Of a stretch of 64,000 nt of DNA, positions 44,823 through 53,669 are shown piece after piece. Positions within the stretch are counted from its first letter, which is position 1; every line of letters begins with the position of its first letter. A program made the position numbers and the translations under genes. The notes under the pieces were generated by a model, which did not search any database, was not told where the DNA came from, and was given only the letters and a program-made list of their open reading frames with translations. Source of the DNA: a bacterium (lineage in GTDB: Bacteria; Sysuimicrobiota; Sysuimicrobiia; Sysuimicrobiales; Segetimicrobiaceae); NCBI GenBank assembly GCA_035308905.1, contig DATGFS010000031.1:1-64000 (forward strand). Direction: 5' to 3'.

Positions 44823-46376
44823 CTAGTGTGCCGCTTTGCGCGTGTGATCCACGAGGATCATCCGCGCCGCGTTGTGACCGGGCGCGCCCGTGACTTCTCC
44901 GCCCGGGTGCGTGCCTGCGCCGCAGAGATATAGGTGCTTGATCGGCGTCCGGTAGTGCGCCCAGCCGGGTATCGGACGGGCGGCCAGAAACTGGCTGGGC
45001 ACGATGTCGAGATGCCGGATGTTGCCGTCGGTGAGACCGACGCGCGCTTCGATGTCCGGCGGCGTGAAAAGCTGCCAATCGACGAGGCAGTCCCGGATGT
45101 CCGGCGCGTAGCCCGCCAGCGTGTCGATGAAGTGCTCGCCGATCTCACCGCGCCGCTCGTCCCACGTCCCTTCCGCCAGGTGCACCGGCGCGTAGGAAGC
45201 CCAGATCGACATCACGTGTTTGCCGGTGGGCGCCATCGTCGGGTCGTAGCCCGATGGGATCTGGATATCCATCACCGGTCCCCGCGGGGGCCGGCCGTGA
45301 TTGGCGTCATCCCATGCCCGCTTGAAGTACTCGATCGAGGGCGAGATCTTCGTGTAGGCGAGGGAGCGCACATCGAAGTCGCCGCCGAAGTATCGCGACA
45401 GGTCGGGCAGGCGGCTGAGCGCCGCGTGGAACTTGAAGTAGGCCGTGTTGGTCTTGAGCCGCCCGACGCTTCGCCGAAAGTCCGCGGGCAGATGGTCCTG
45501 GTCCACGAACTGCTGGAACGTGCGCTTGGGGTCGGCGTTTGACGCCACGGCCCGCGCGCGGATCTCCGTGCCGTCCGCCAGACGGACGCCGGCCGCGGCG
45601 CCGTCTTCGACGAGGATCTTCGAAATGGCGGCGCCCGTCTTGATGGTCACGCCGTAAGACCGCGCCGCCGCCGCCATCGCCTGCGTGATGGTGCCCATCC
45701 CGCCCAGGACGATGCCGGTGTTCTCCCGCGGGGTGAACGCGCTCGATCGGATGTACGTGAAGCACCAGGCGCTGCCGGGCGCGGCCGCGTCGCCCGCGTC
45801 GTGCGCGTGGATGAACGCGCCGCGAATCGCTTCGTCTTCGAAGAACTCGGTGACCACGTCCTCGACGCTCGCCGTCAGCAGCCGGTCAAGAAACGCCCGA
45901 TCGTCCGGCGTGCGCAGCCCGGCCGCCAGCTCGGCGAGCGTCGGAGGCGGCGCGAGAAAATATGGGTGAATCAGGCTCGCGGCGCGCTCCCAGAACGCCA
46001 CCCAGCGCGGATAGGCCTCCGCGTCGCGCTTGGAAAAGCGCCCGATCGCGTCCTGCGTCCGCTCGACGCTGTCCCACGTCATCAGCGCGCGGCCGTCCGG
46101 ATAGAGGCAGCACTTCAACGGATCGAGCGGCGACACCCGAAACCCGTGCCGGCGCAGCTCGAGGTCTTCGATCACCTTGGTCTGCAGCAGGTAGCAGTAG
46201 TAGGAGCACGCCGAGAACCGGAAGCCTGGAAACAGCTCCTCCGTGATGCAGGCACCGCCCACGATGTCCCGGCGCTCCAGGACGAGCACATTGAGCCCGG
46301 CCTTCGCGAGATACGCCGCACACACCAGGCCGTTGTGCCCCGCGCCGACGATGATCGCGTCATACGCATCGGTCAT
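44823..46376 (-). CDS. FAD-dependent oxidoreductase, phytoene desaturase/PYROXD2-like
   Basis: 517-aa flavoprotein with an N-terminal FAD motif GAGHNG (residues 11-16) and ERRDIVGGACITEE. The C-terminus LYLCGAGTHPGGEVTGAPGHNAA is the second FAD-binding segment of carotenoid desaturase-type proteins. No crt genes are nearby, so it is probably a PYROXD2-like oxidoreductase rather than a carotenoid enzyme. ATG 46376 has GGAGGG about 10 nt upstream. First gene of an eight-gene minus-strand run with AKR, Gfo/Idh/MocA and importer 4. Confidence 0.88.
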   Translation of the reverse strand: MTDAYDAIIVGAGHNGLVCAAYLAKAGLNVLVLERRDIVGGACITEELFPGFRFSACSYYCYLLQTKVIEDLELRRHGFRVSPLDPLKCCLYPDGRALMTWDSVERTQDAIGRFSKRDAEAYPRWVAFWERAASLIHPYFLAPPPTLAELAAGLRTPDDRAFLDRLLTASVEDVVTEFFEDEAIRGAFIHAHDAGDAAAPGSAWCFTYIRSSAFTPRENTGIVLGGMGTITQAMAAAARSYGVTIKTGAAISKILVEDGAAAGVRLADGTEIRARAVASNADPKRTFQQFVDQDHLPADFRRSVGRLKTNTAYFKFHAALSRLPDLSRYFGGDFDVRSLAYTKISPSIEYFKRAWDDANHGRPPRGPVMDIQIPSGYDPTMAPTGKHVMSIWASYAPVHLAEGTWDERRGEIGEHFIDTLAGYAPDIRDCLVDWQLFTPPDIEARVGLTDGNIRHLDIVPSQFLAARPIPGWAHYRTPIKHLYLCGAGTHPGGEVTGAPGHNAARMILVDHTRKAAH

Positions 46377-46683
46377 CGTCCGCCCGCCCTCCGACGCCAA
46401 GGAGTCCACTCGTAAGTTCTGACGCGGTTCGCGCACGGATCGGCGGTCCCCTTGCCCCCGCCCCACAGCATTCTGTAGATATTTCTGACATTCTGGAGGC
46501 AACTCGGGGCGGCGCGTCGGCGCAGAGGCAACAGAGGGGCCGCCATGGAACCATATCCGGACCCCTCGGCCATCTCTCAAGGAGCGTCGCAACGGGCCGC
46601 CATACTTCGGTCGCGCGAAGCCGTGGACGTGCGCGGCGCGATCGCCGCGGGTTTCGCAGCCGGTCGACCATCGGAGGACATGC
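46377..46683. other. Gene-free stretch with an AT-rich TTCTG-repeat segment
   Basis: About 300 nt between the divergent FAD oxidoreductase and the amidohydrolase remnant. Open frames here have no recognisable domain. Around 46469-46496 the DNA turns AT-rich and TTCTG occurs three times (46471, 46483, 46491). On the minus strand TTGCCT (46502-46497) and TATCTA (46481-46476) could be a weak promoter for the FAD oxidoreductase operon, but the spacing is only 15 nt. Confidence 0.35.
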
Positions 46684-47191
46684 GTGAGCGCAACGGCCAT
46701 CGACCAGGACTCGGGCATCCCTGCTCCTCGCGCGCGGCGCGTACATCGTCCCGACGTTCGCCGCGTACTGGAAGCTGTCTCGCGAAGGGCGCGAAATCGG
46801 CCTCGACCAGGGGCTCGTCGACCTCGCCGGGCGGGTGTGGGACAGGAAGATGGAGTATTTCATGCGGGCGGCGAAGGCCGGCGTCAAGTTCGCGACGGGG
46901 ACCGACACGGGCGCGCCGCGGGTCTTCCACCACGAGCTGGCGCTCGAGCTCGAACTGATGGTGCAGGTCGGGCTGACGCCCGAGCAGACCTTGCGGGCCG
47001 CGACGGTGAGCTGCGCCGACCTGCTGGGGTGGTCGGACCGGCTCGGCACGCTGACCCCCGGCAAGGAGGCCGACGTCGTCCTGCTGGACGGGAATCCGCT
47101 CGACGATATCAGCGCGACGCGGCGGATCCGTCACGTCTTCAAAGCCGGCGTGCACTACGTTCCCGAACCGCCCGTCCCGCCGCTGCCCTAG
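46684..47191 (+). pseudogene. Amidohydrolase remnant (start region plus C-terminal third)
   Basis: From about 46721 a frame reads ARGAYIVPTFAAYWKLSREG, then AGVKFATGTDTGAP with the conserved metal-site Asp, GLTPEQTLRAAT and LGTLTPGKEADVVLLDGNPL, the C-terminal part of imidazolonepropionase-like amidohydrolases, ending with TAG at 47191. The N-terminal two thirds, with the HxH metal motif, is missing. A GTG at 46684 behind GGAGG starts VSATAIDQDSG in a different frame, which looks like the original 5' end; a large internal deletion with a frame change would explain both pieces. A GTG at 46835 could still give a 118-aa peptide without activity. Confidence 0.72.
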
Positions 47192-47272
47192 GCCTACAGG
47201 AGAACCACCGGCGTCTCCCAATCCCATAGGCGGGACGTCCGCAGATTGCACTAGCTGAAGGGGGAGAACACG

Positions 47273-47464
47273 ATGGATTGGATCGAGAGGCTCTTTCACG
47301 TTGCGCCGGACGGAGGCAACGGCTCGGTGGAGGTCGGCATTGTCGCCGGCGTCGCGATCGCGGCGGCGATGGTCGTCGCCGGCGCGCTCAAGCTCGGTGC
47401 CCGGCTGCGTCGCCGGGCCGCCGCCCAGCAGTCGCGCCCGCGCAGCGCTCAACCCAGCCGTTGA
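47273..47464 (+). CDS. Small single-TM protein
   Basis: 63-aa protein of unknown function. An amphipathic N-terminus (MDWIERLFHVAP) is followed by one TM helix, VGIVAGVAIAAAMVVAGAL, and an Arg/Gln-rich cytoplasmic tail. ATG 47273 follows AAGGGGGAG. Its stop overlaps the start of the aspartoacylase-family gene (TTGA), so the two appear to be translated together. Could anchor or assist the transporter encoded downstream. Confidence 0.7.
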   Translation: MDWIERLFHVAPDGGNGSVEVGIVAGVAIAAAMVVAGALKLGARLRRRAAAQQSRPRSAQPSR

Positions 47465-48450
47465 GCACGGCGGCCGTCACGTCCAGGTTCGATCCCGGCG
47501 GCGCCGTTCGAGGCGGGGTCGTCTGGAAGAATTGGCACCCGCTCGCCGGCGATCCCACGAGCGAGGTCGCGGTCGCGATCGTCGCCGGCAGCCGGCCCGG
47601 CCCCACGCTGTGGCTGGAAGGCGCCATCCACGGCAATGAGATCGACTCGGCCATCTTTGTGCAGAAGCTCATCCAGGCGATCGACCCCGCGCGGCTGCGC
47701 GGGACCCTCATCGCCGTCCCGGTGGTCAACAACGCCGCCTTTGTGGCCTGTCAGCGCGACAGCCCGGCCGACCGCAAGGACTCAAATCGTCAATTTCCAG
47801 GCCGGGCCGACGGCTCGTACAGCGAGCAGCTCGCGGACGCGATCCGGTCGTCGATCGAGGCGCACGCCGACTACGTGATCGACGTCCACTCGTCGACGGA
47901 GACGTTTCTTGCCCTGTCGCACGCGCTCTACTTCGCGGCGGACACCGAGGTGTCGCGGCGCTCCCAGGCGCTCGCGCGCCGTGCGTGCGTCGACGTGATC
48001 TGGGAGAGCTCCGGGGACTACATGGCCAACGCGCTGTACTGTTGGACCGTCCAGCACGGCGTCCCGACCGCGCTGCTGGACGTCGGGGACCTGGACGTCG
48101 CGCCGGGTCTCGAGGGGTCGGTCGCCGGCGGACTCAACATGCTGGCCTTCGCCGAGATGCTGCCCGTTCCGGCCCTCGAGGCGCGCGAGCCCTACACCGT
48201 GCTCGATCCGCGCTGGGTGGTGGCGGAGCGCGGCGGCGTCGTGGTCCAGTATGTGACGCCCGGCTCCCGCGTGAACCGCGGCGCGAAGCTGTTCGACGTG
48301 CTCGACGCCAAAGGCGGGACGCTCCACACGGGCGTGAGCCCCGTGGACAACGCCTTGGTGCTGACGACGCGTCGGCTCAAGCGCGTCGCCCAGGGGGAGT
48401 GGGTCATCTCGCTCGGCGCGATCACGCACGACCCGGCGCGTCGCTCCTGA
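47461..48450 (+). CDS. Succinylglutamate desuccinylase/aspartoacylase-family protein
   Basis: 329-aa zinc carboxypeptidase-fold deacylase. GAIHGNE gives His57 and Glu60, DVHSS gives the third ligand His, and DSNRQFPGRADG is the substrate-carboxylate loop. Such enzymes cleave N-acyl amino acids; members close to polyamine-type importers may act on N-acylated amines. The start TTG 47461 overlaps the preceding TGA. It is followed by a polyamine-type ABC importer, so it probably handles the imported solute. A second family member is at 62298. Confidence 0.85.
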   Translation: MSTAAVTSRFDPGGAVRGGVVWKNWHPLAGDPTSEVAVAIVAGSRPGPTLWLEGAIHGNEIDSAIFVQKLIQAIDPARLRGTLIAVPVVNNAAFVACQRDSPADRKDSNRQFPGRADGSYSEQLADAIRSSIEAHADYVIDVHSSTETFLALSHALYFAADTEVSRRSQALARRACVDVIWESSGDYMANALYCWTVQHGVPTALLDVGDLDVAPGLEGSVAGGLNMLAFAEMLPVPALEAREPYTVLDPRWVVAERGGVVVQYVTPGSRVNRGAKLFDVLDAKGGTLHTGVSPVDNALVLTTRRLKRVAQGEWVISLGAITHDPARRS

Positions 48451-48490
48451 AGCACCCGGCATTTTGAAGAAAAGCGGAGGTGGAGCCGAC

Positions 48491-49582
48491 ATGCGGCACA
48501 TCGTAACCGAAACATTACTGCGCCCGCTCGCACTGGCGGTGCTGGCGGGATTGGCGATCGCGGCCTTCGGCGGAGGGACGCTGTCGCAGGCCGCGGACGC
48601 GGTGCACCTGAACTTCCTCATTCCGGAGGGGCCCGGCCAGGACGTCGCGGCGAGGGCGGCCGTGGCCGTGTACCAAAAAGAACACCCCAACGTGAGCGTG
48701 ACGATCGTCGCGGGCAGCAACGCCAACTACTACCCCAAGATGCTCGCGGCGATGCAGACGACCCCCGACCAGCCGCTGTTCAACATGGCCTACATCAACG
48801 CGCCGACGTGGCCGAAAGGGTACACCGCGGACATGTGGCTGCCGCTCGACACGGCGCGCGTGCCGAACGCGCTGCACGTGATCAAGCAGTACCGGCGGGC
48901 CCAAGATAAAGGCGTCGGCGTCGGCATCGTCCTGATCGGGCTCTTGTACAATGAGAAGTACGTCAAGACGCCGCCGACGTCGTGGACCGATCTGTGGGCC
49001 AACGCCGCCTTTAAGCACAAGGTCGTCCTGTTCGACTATCTATGGGAGTACAACGGCCTGGTCATGGCGGCCAGATTGAACGGCGGCAGCGAAACGAACA
49101 TTGAGCCGGGCATCAAGGTGTGGAGCCAGCACGCCGACCAGATCCGGGCGCTGATCACCTCGACGGACCAGATGCAGAACCTGCTCCAGACCGGCGACGC
49201 GTGGCTGACGGCGTGGCCCAAGGCCAACCAGGCTGTCTGGGCCAAGCAGGGCCTGCCGTTTGCCTTCGCCGTCCCCAAGGAGGGCGCCGTCGCCTTCCCG
49301 CTCTTCCTGACGGTTGTCAAAGGATCGTCCCCGGCGCAGGTGCGGGCGGCCCAGGACATCATCAACCTGCTGCTGAGCTCGTATTACCAGGGCCTCTACG
49401 CGGCCAGCAGCTACACCTCGCCCGTCTCGGACGAAGTGCGGATTCCGGCCGCGCTGGCCAACGACCCGGCTTTCAGCCAGCGGGTCCTGAGCAAGGCGAT
49501 CCTGCTCGACGAGGCGGCGATCGCCGCGAACAGCCCGAACTACACGAAGCTGTGGAACGCCGAGGTGAAGTCCAAGCTGTAG
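48491..49582 (+). CDS. Polyamine-type ABC transporter substrate-binding protein (PotD/IdiB-like)
   Basis: 363-aa family 1/13-type binding protein with a Sec-type signal peptide (residues 1-35, ending near SQAAD). LNFLIPEGPGQDVAARAAV, NYYPKMLAAMQ, LIGLLYNEKYVKTPPTSWTDLW and the VPKEGAVAFPLFLTVVKGS segment resemble spermidine/putrescine and iron(III) group binding proteins. ATG 48491 follows GGAGGTGGAG. First gene of a complete importer: binding protein, ATPase, fused permease. Confidence 0.87.
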   Translation: MRHIVTETLLRPLALAVLAGLAIAAFGGGTLSQAADAVHLNFLIPEGPGQDVAARAAVAVYQKEHPNVSVTIVAGSNANYYPKMLAAMQTTPDQPLFNMAYINAPTWPKGYTADMWLPLDTARVPNALHVIKQYRRAQDKGVGVGIVLIGLLYNEKYVKTPPTSWTDLWANAAFKHKVVLFDYLWEYNGLVMAARLNGGSETNIEPGIKVWSQHADQIRALITSTDQMQNLLQTGDAWLTAWPKANQAVWAKQGLPFAFAVPKEGAVAFPLFLTVVKGSSPAQVRAAQDIINLLLSSYYQGLYAASSYTSPVSDEVRIPAALANDPAFSQRVLSKAILLDEAAIAANSPNYTKLWNAEVKSKL

Positions 49583-49595
49583 GCGGCGCATCCAG

Positions 49596-50687
49596 GTGGC
49601 AGCACGGACGGACGGCGGGGCGGCCGTCGTCACAGGCCGCCCCGCCGTCGTGACACTCGACCGCGTCACGAAGCGTTACGGCGCTACGGTGGCCGTCGCC
49701 GATCTCTCGCTGGAGATCCGGCAGGGCGAGTTCTTTTCGCTCCTCGGGCCGAGCGGGTGCGGCAAGTCCACGACGCTTCGCATGATCGGCGGCTTCGAGC
49801 GTCCGTCGGCCGGCACCATCTCGATCCGCGGCACGCCGTCGAACGACGTGCCGCCATACAAGCGCGATACGAACATGGTCTTTCAGCAGCTCGCGCTCTT
49901 CCCGCACCTCGACGTCTACGAGAACGTCGCCTTCGGGCTACGGGCGAAGCGTGCGCCCGCGCACGAGATCGGGCCGCGCGTCGAGCGCGCGCTCGACCTC
50001 GTCGCGCTCGGGCCGTTCAAGCGGCGCGCCGTCCGGTCGCTGTCCGGCGGCCAGCAGCAGCGCGTCGCGATCGCCCGCGCCCTCGTCAACGAGCCCGCAG
50101 TCCTGCTGCTGGACGAGCCGCTCGGGGCCCTCGACCTGAAGCTGCGCCTGCAGATGCAGCTGGAGTTGAAGAATCTGCAGCGGCGCGTCGGCACGACGTT
50201 CATCTACGTCACGCACGATCAGATCGAAGCGCTGACCATGTCCGACCGGATCGCGGTGATGAACGACGGCCGGCTCGAACAGACCGGCACCGGCCGCGAG
50301 ATCTACGAGCATCCGAAGACGCCGTTCGTGGCGGGTTTCATCGGAGACACCAACCTGATCGAGGTCGTCCGGCGCGAGCCGGGGCGGTACGCCACGCCGG
50401 ACGGCGCGCTCGCGTTCGCGCTCCGGGAGTCCGGCGATCGCGCCGTCGTGTCCCTGCGGCCGGAGCGGATCCGCGCCGGCGCGGCCGCGAAAGCGTGCGC
50501 GCAGCGCGCGGCGGGACGCGTAATCGACGCCGTCTACGTCGGCGCGGACGTGCAGTACGTGGTGGCCGCGGGCAACACGCGCCTGACCGTCAAGACCCGC
50601 GGCGACCAGGTCTTCGCGGCCGGAGAAGAGGTCGAATTGGGCTGGCAGCCGTCGGACCCCGTGGCCGTCGGAGCGGCCGGCCGGTGA
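49596..50687 (+). CDS. Polyamine-type ABC transporter ATPase (PotA-like)
   Basis: 363-aa ATPase. Walker A GPSGCGKST at residues 51-59, the signature SLSGGQQQRVAIARA, Walker B LLLDEPLGALD and the switch His in YVTHDQ are complete. A TOBE-type domain follows from about residue 280. It is the only ABC ATPase encoded in the window, and its sequence is of the PotA/CysA group, not DppD/DppF. Start GTG 49596 is 13 nt after the binding-protein stop; the stop overlaps the permease start as GTGA. Confidence 0.93.
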   Translation: MAARTDGGAAVVTGRPAVVTLDRVTKRYGATVAVADLSLEIRQGEFFSLLGPSGCGKSTTLRMIGGFERPSAGTISIRGTPSNDVPPYKRDTNMVFQQLALFPHLDVYENVAFGLRAKRAPAHEIGPRVERALDLVALGPFKRRAVRSLSGGQQQRVAIARALVNEPAVLLLDEPLGALDLKLRLQMQLELKNLQRRVGTTFIYVTHDQIEALTMSDRIAVMNDGRLEQTGTGREIYEHPKTPFVAGFIGDTNLIEVVRREPGRYATPDGALAFALRESGDRAVVSLRPERIRAGAAAKACAQRAAGRVIDAVYVGADVQYVVAAGNTRLTVKTRGDQVFAAGEEVELGWQPSDPVAVGAAGR

Positions 50688-52408
50688 GCGCCGCGCCGCC
50701 CGCCCACGACGGGCCCGCGTCCGTATGGCGGGACCTCGGCCGACGGCTCCCGGCCGCCGCCCTGCTGCTGCCCTCCACCGTGCTGATGTTGGTCTTCCTG
50801 ACGGCGCTGGGCATCCTGCTCTCGTACACGGTCCGCCCGTCGGTCACCGTCGCCCACCCGCTGACGCTGAGCGCCTACGCGCGGTTTTTCACCGACCCCT
50901 ACGCCCGGCTCCTCACCCGGAACACGCTGGTGCTCGGCGCGGTCGTCACCCTCGGCACGCTGATCGTGGGGTATCCGACCGCCTACGCGCTGGCGCGGCT
51001 GCGGAATCCGCTGCTGGTGCTGGCGGTCTCCCTCGCGCTCTTCGCCCCCCTCCTCGTCAGCGTGGTGATCCGGGCCTACGGCTGGCTGGTGCTGTTTTCC
51101 AGCAAGGGGCTCATCAACTTCGCGCTCGAGCGGGCGGGGCTCATCCGGGAGCCGCTCCGGCTGCTGTACACGCCCTGGAGCGTCGAGGTCTCGCTGATCC
51201 ACATCCTGATGCCGTTCATGGTCTTTCCGCTCTTCAGCGTGCTGCGCCAGATCGACGTGTCGCTCGAGGAGGCGGCGCACGACCTGGGCAGTGGACCGTG
51301 GCAGACCTTCCGGCGCGTGACCGTGCCGCTGAGCCTGCCCGGCGTGATCGCCGGCATCCAGATCGTCTTCAGCCTGTGCATCAGCGCCTACGTCTCCCCG
51401 GCCCTCCTGGGCGGCGGCCACGTGCTCGTGCTCGCGCCGGCCATCTATCAGGCGACGATCGACATCGACTGGCCGCTCGCCGGCGTGATGACGCTCGTGC
51501 TGCTGGTGCTGTCGCTCGTGGTCCTGCTCGCCGTCAACGTCCTCAGCCGCCGCATCTTCGCCCACGAGCAGACCGGCCGCGCCGGCACGGCGCCGGCCTC
51601 GTCGCGCCACCCCGCGATGTACGCGTGGCTCGCGCTCGTGGCCGCGTTCATGGTCCTGCCGATTGCCATCGTGATCGTCGACTCGTTCAACTCCGTCGCC
51701 TACAGCGTCTTTCCGCCGCCGGGCTTCTCGCTGCGCTGGTACGAGCATCTGTTCAGCGCGCTCGATTGGCGGCCGGCGCTGCGGAATTCGCTGATCATCG
51801 CGTGCTCCGCGAGCACGATCGCGGTCGCCGCCGGCACGCTCGCGGCGTACGCGATGGCCCGCTACGTGGCCTCGGGCCGGGAGTTCGTGCGGGCGATCTT
51901 CTTCGGGCCGTTCCTGATGCCGCGGATCGGCATCGGGCTGGCCTTCTTCATCCTGATGCTGCGGCTCCATCTCTACGGCAGCCTCGCGAGCCTCATCGTC
52001 GCGCACGCGGTGATCACGCTCCCGTTCGCCGCCGCGATCATGTCGGCCGCGTTCGTGGCGGTGCCGCGCGTCTTCGAAGAGTCGGCGATGGATCTCGGCG
52101 CCGGGCCCGTCCGAACGTTCCTGTCGGTCGTCGTCCCGCAGGTGGCCCCGGCGGTGCTCGTCAGCCTGGTGTTTGCGTTCGTCACGTCGTTGGACGAATT
52201 GGAGACGTCGCTGTTTCTCGTCCGCCCCGGCAATCAGACGATCCCCATCGCCATGCTGACCTACATGTTCCAGTATCAGGATCCGACGATCGCGGCGCTG
52301 GCGTCGCTGCTGGTCGGGATCTCGGTCCTCGCGGTCGCGGCCGTTGTGGTTTTGATCCGGCGGGGCCGTTTCGCGAATACGCTCGCGGCATCGGTGACGG
52401 GGACGTGA
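50684..52408 (+). CDS. Fused polyamine-type ABC permease (PotB-PotC in one chain)
   Basis: 574-aa integral membrane protein in which a PotB-like and a PotC-like permease are joined. Half one has about six TM helices and the EAA loop EEAAHDLGSGPWQTFRRV. A short polar linker (SRRIFAHEQTGRAGTAPASS, about residue 290) follows, and half two has six more helices and the EAA loop EESAMDLGAGPVRTFLSV. Normally these are two proteins of about 280 aa. There is no stop or internal start signal between the halves that I can see. GTG 50684 overlaps the ATPase stop; its own stop overlaps the M24 gene start, also as GTGA. Confidence 0.9.
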   Translation: MSAAPPAHDGPASVWRDLGRRLPAAALLLPSTVLMLVFLTALGILLSYTVRPSVTVAHPLTLSAYARFFTDPYARLLTRNTLVLGAVVTLGTLIVGYPTAYALARLRNPLLVLAVSLALFAPLLVSVVIRAYGWLVLFSSKGLINFALERAGLIREPLRLLYTPWSVEVSLIHILMPFMVFPLFSVLRQIDVSLEEAAHDLGSGPWQTFRRVTVPLSLPGVIAGIQIVFSLCISAYVSPALLGGGHVLVLAPAIYQATIDIDWPLAGVMTLVLLVLSLVVLLAVNVLSRRIFAHEQTGRAGTAPASSRHPAMYAWLALVAAFMVLPIAIVIVDSFNSVAYSVFPPPGFSLRWYEHLFSALDWRPALRNSLIIACSASTIAVAAGTLAAYAMARYVASGREFVRAIFFGPFLMPRIGIGLAFFILMLRLHLYGSLASLIVAHAVITLPFAAAIMSAAFVAVPRVFEESAMDLGAGPVRTFLSVVVPQVAPAVLVSLVFAFVTSLDELETSLFLVRPGNQTIPIAMLTYMFQYQDPTIAALASLLVGISVLAVAAVVVLIRRGRFANTLAASVTGT

Positions 52409-53511
52409 ACGACGTCCTGGGACGCGCGATGCGCGAAGAGCGGTGGGACGCCGTGCTGTTGTCGTCGCCCGAGAACGTGCTCTACGCGTCGGGCGCGCAC
52501 GTGCACACGCAGAGCCTGATCCGGCGCCGGCAGGCCATGGTCGTCCTGGGCGCCGCGGGCGACGGCGCCCTCATCGTCGCGGAAGTCGAGCGCGGCCTCG
52601 CGGCGAGGCACAACCGCCTGTCCCAGCTGCTCGCCTACCGGGAGTTCGAGCAGACGGCGATCGATCTCGCGCTGCCGCTGCTCGCGCCGCTGCTGAAAGC
52701 GGGCGGCACCCTCGGCCTGGAAATGGAGCACCTGCCGGCGGGCGACTACGATCGGCTGCGCGCGGCGCTCGGTTCCGTGCGGGTCGCCGCGGTGGACGAG
52801 CGCCTGCGCACGCTGCGGTCGGTCAAGTCCGCCGCGGAGCTGGAACTGTACGCTCGAGGGGCGCGCGCTTTGGACCAGGCGATCTGCAACGCGGTCGCGG
52901 GCTGCGCCCCCGGCACCCCCGAGGCGCAGCTCGCCGCCTCCATCGTCTCGAACCTCTACGAGATCGCGGGGGCGGACGTGAGGACGGCGGTCGGCCTCGT
53001 CGCGAGCGGCCGGAATCTATTGACGACACACCACGTGGCCGACGGCACGCCGATCGAAGGCGGCGCCGTCGCCCGCGTCGGCTGCCGCGCCATGCTCGGC
53101 GCCCATCACGCGCTGGTGGCACGCACGGCGCTCGCGGCGCCGCCGCGACCGGGGCTGCCCGATCTTTACGCACGGTTGGTGTCGGCCCGCGAGGACCTGG
53201 TCGCGTCGCTGCGGCCGGGCGTCACGGGCGACGAAGTGTACACGCGGGCCGCGCGCTTCCGGACGTCGGTGGGGCTGGAGCTTCGAACCGCCCACGTCGG
53301 CCACGGCATCGGCCTCGAATACCAGGAGCCGCCGCGGCTCCGGCCGGGCTCCATGGACGAGGTGGCCGCCGGCATGGTCTTGATCCTGGTGACGGTCGCG
53401 CCGGTCCCGAATGTCGGCAATCTCTACTTGGAGGACATCGCCGCGGTCGGGACGTCCGGCGCGACGCTGCTCAGCAACCATGCGCCCGACGCACCGCTGA
53501 TCATAGCGTAG
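52405..53511 (+). CDS. M24-fold (Xaa-Pro peptidase/creatinase-like) protein lacking metal ligands
   Basis: 368-aa pita-bread-fold protein with an N-terminal creatinase-type domain (LLSSPENVLYASGAHVHTQS) and a C-terminal M24 domain. GHGIGLEYQEPP (His near residue 302) and LEDIAAVG remain. Where active metallopeptidases have two Asp ligands it reads ARVGCRAMLGAHHALVARTA, and the Glu usually found in the FTxEP strand is replaced (ILVTVAP). It is thus probably metal-free like creatinase, or inactive. GTG 52405 overlaps the permease stop. Position in a polyamine-type importer operon suggests action on a guanidino or amine compound. Confidence 0.83.
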   Translation: MNDVLGRAMREERWDAVLLSSPENVLYASGAHVHTQSLIRRRQAMVVLGAAGDGALIVAEVERGLAARHNRLSQLLAYREFEQTAIDLALPLLAPLLKAGGTLGLEMEHLPAGDYDRLRAALGSVRVAAVDERLRTLRSVKSAAELELYARGARALDQAICNAVAGCAPGTPEAQLAASIVSNLYEIAGADVRTAVGLVASGRNLLTTHHVADGTPIEGGAVARVGCRAMLGAHHALVARTALAAPPRPGLPDLYARLVSAREDLVASLRPGVTGDEVYTRAARFRTSVGLELRTAHVGHGIGLEYQEPPRLRPGSMDEVAAGMVLILVTVAPVPNVGNLYLEDIAAVGTSGATLLSNHAPDAPLIIA

Positions 53512-53597
53512 CGTCCACGACTGCCGGCCCGCTGCGGCGTCGAGCGCGTCCCCCGCACCCACGGTTCAAGGGCCGGCACGTGATGACCGTGCCATAC

Positions 53598-53669
53598 TCC
53601 GAAGTCCGCGCCGAAGCCCATGTGATCGATCCCGGCAACGGAGGCGAGGTGGTCTACGTGGTCGAGCAG
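53598..53669 (-). pseudogene. Fossil of an M19 membrane dipeptidase gene
   Basis: On the minus strand, LLDHVDHLASVAGIDHMGFG plus ADFG matches the conserved core of M19 (renal/membrane) dipeptidases, which reads like HIDHxxxxxGxDHVGxGSDFDG. Only about 24 residues remain; there is no N- or C-terminal part and no start signal. It lies in the 174-nt gap between the M24 gene and the cyclase gene, and the rest of that gap holds nothing recognisable. Confidence 0.6.

Noticed and set aside
44823-46376. FAD oxidoreductase as a carotenoid (CrtI) desaturase
   Set aside because: No phytoene synthase or other carotenoid genes nearby, and its neighbours are sugar/peptide-type catabolic genes.
46471-46495. 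Three TTCTG copies considered as a regulator-binding array
   Set aside because: Spacing is irregular (12 and 8 nt) and the motif is only 5 nt; in a short AT-rich patch this can arise by chance.
46373-46573. 66-codon minus-strand frame overlapping the FAD oxidoreductase start
   Set aside because: It overlaps the well-supported gene start out of frame and has no ribosome site or recognisable sequence.
50534-52006. 490-codon open frame antisense to the fused permease gene
   Set aside because: Composition is almost only Arg, Glu, His, Gln, Asp and Gly, the usual shadow of GC-rich hydrophobic coding DNA on the opposite strand; there is no ribosome site and no domain.
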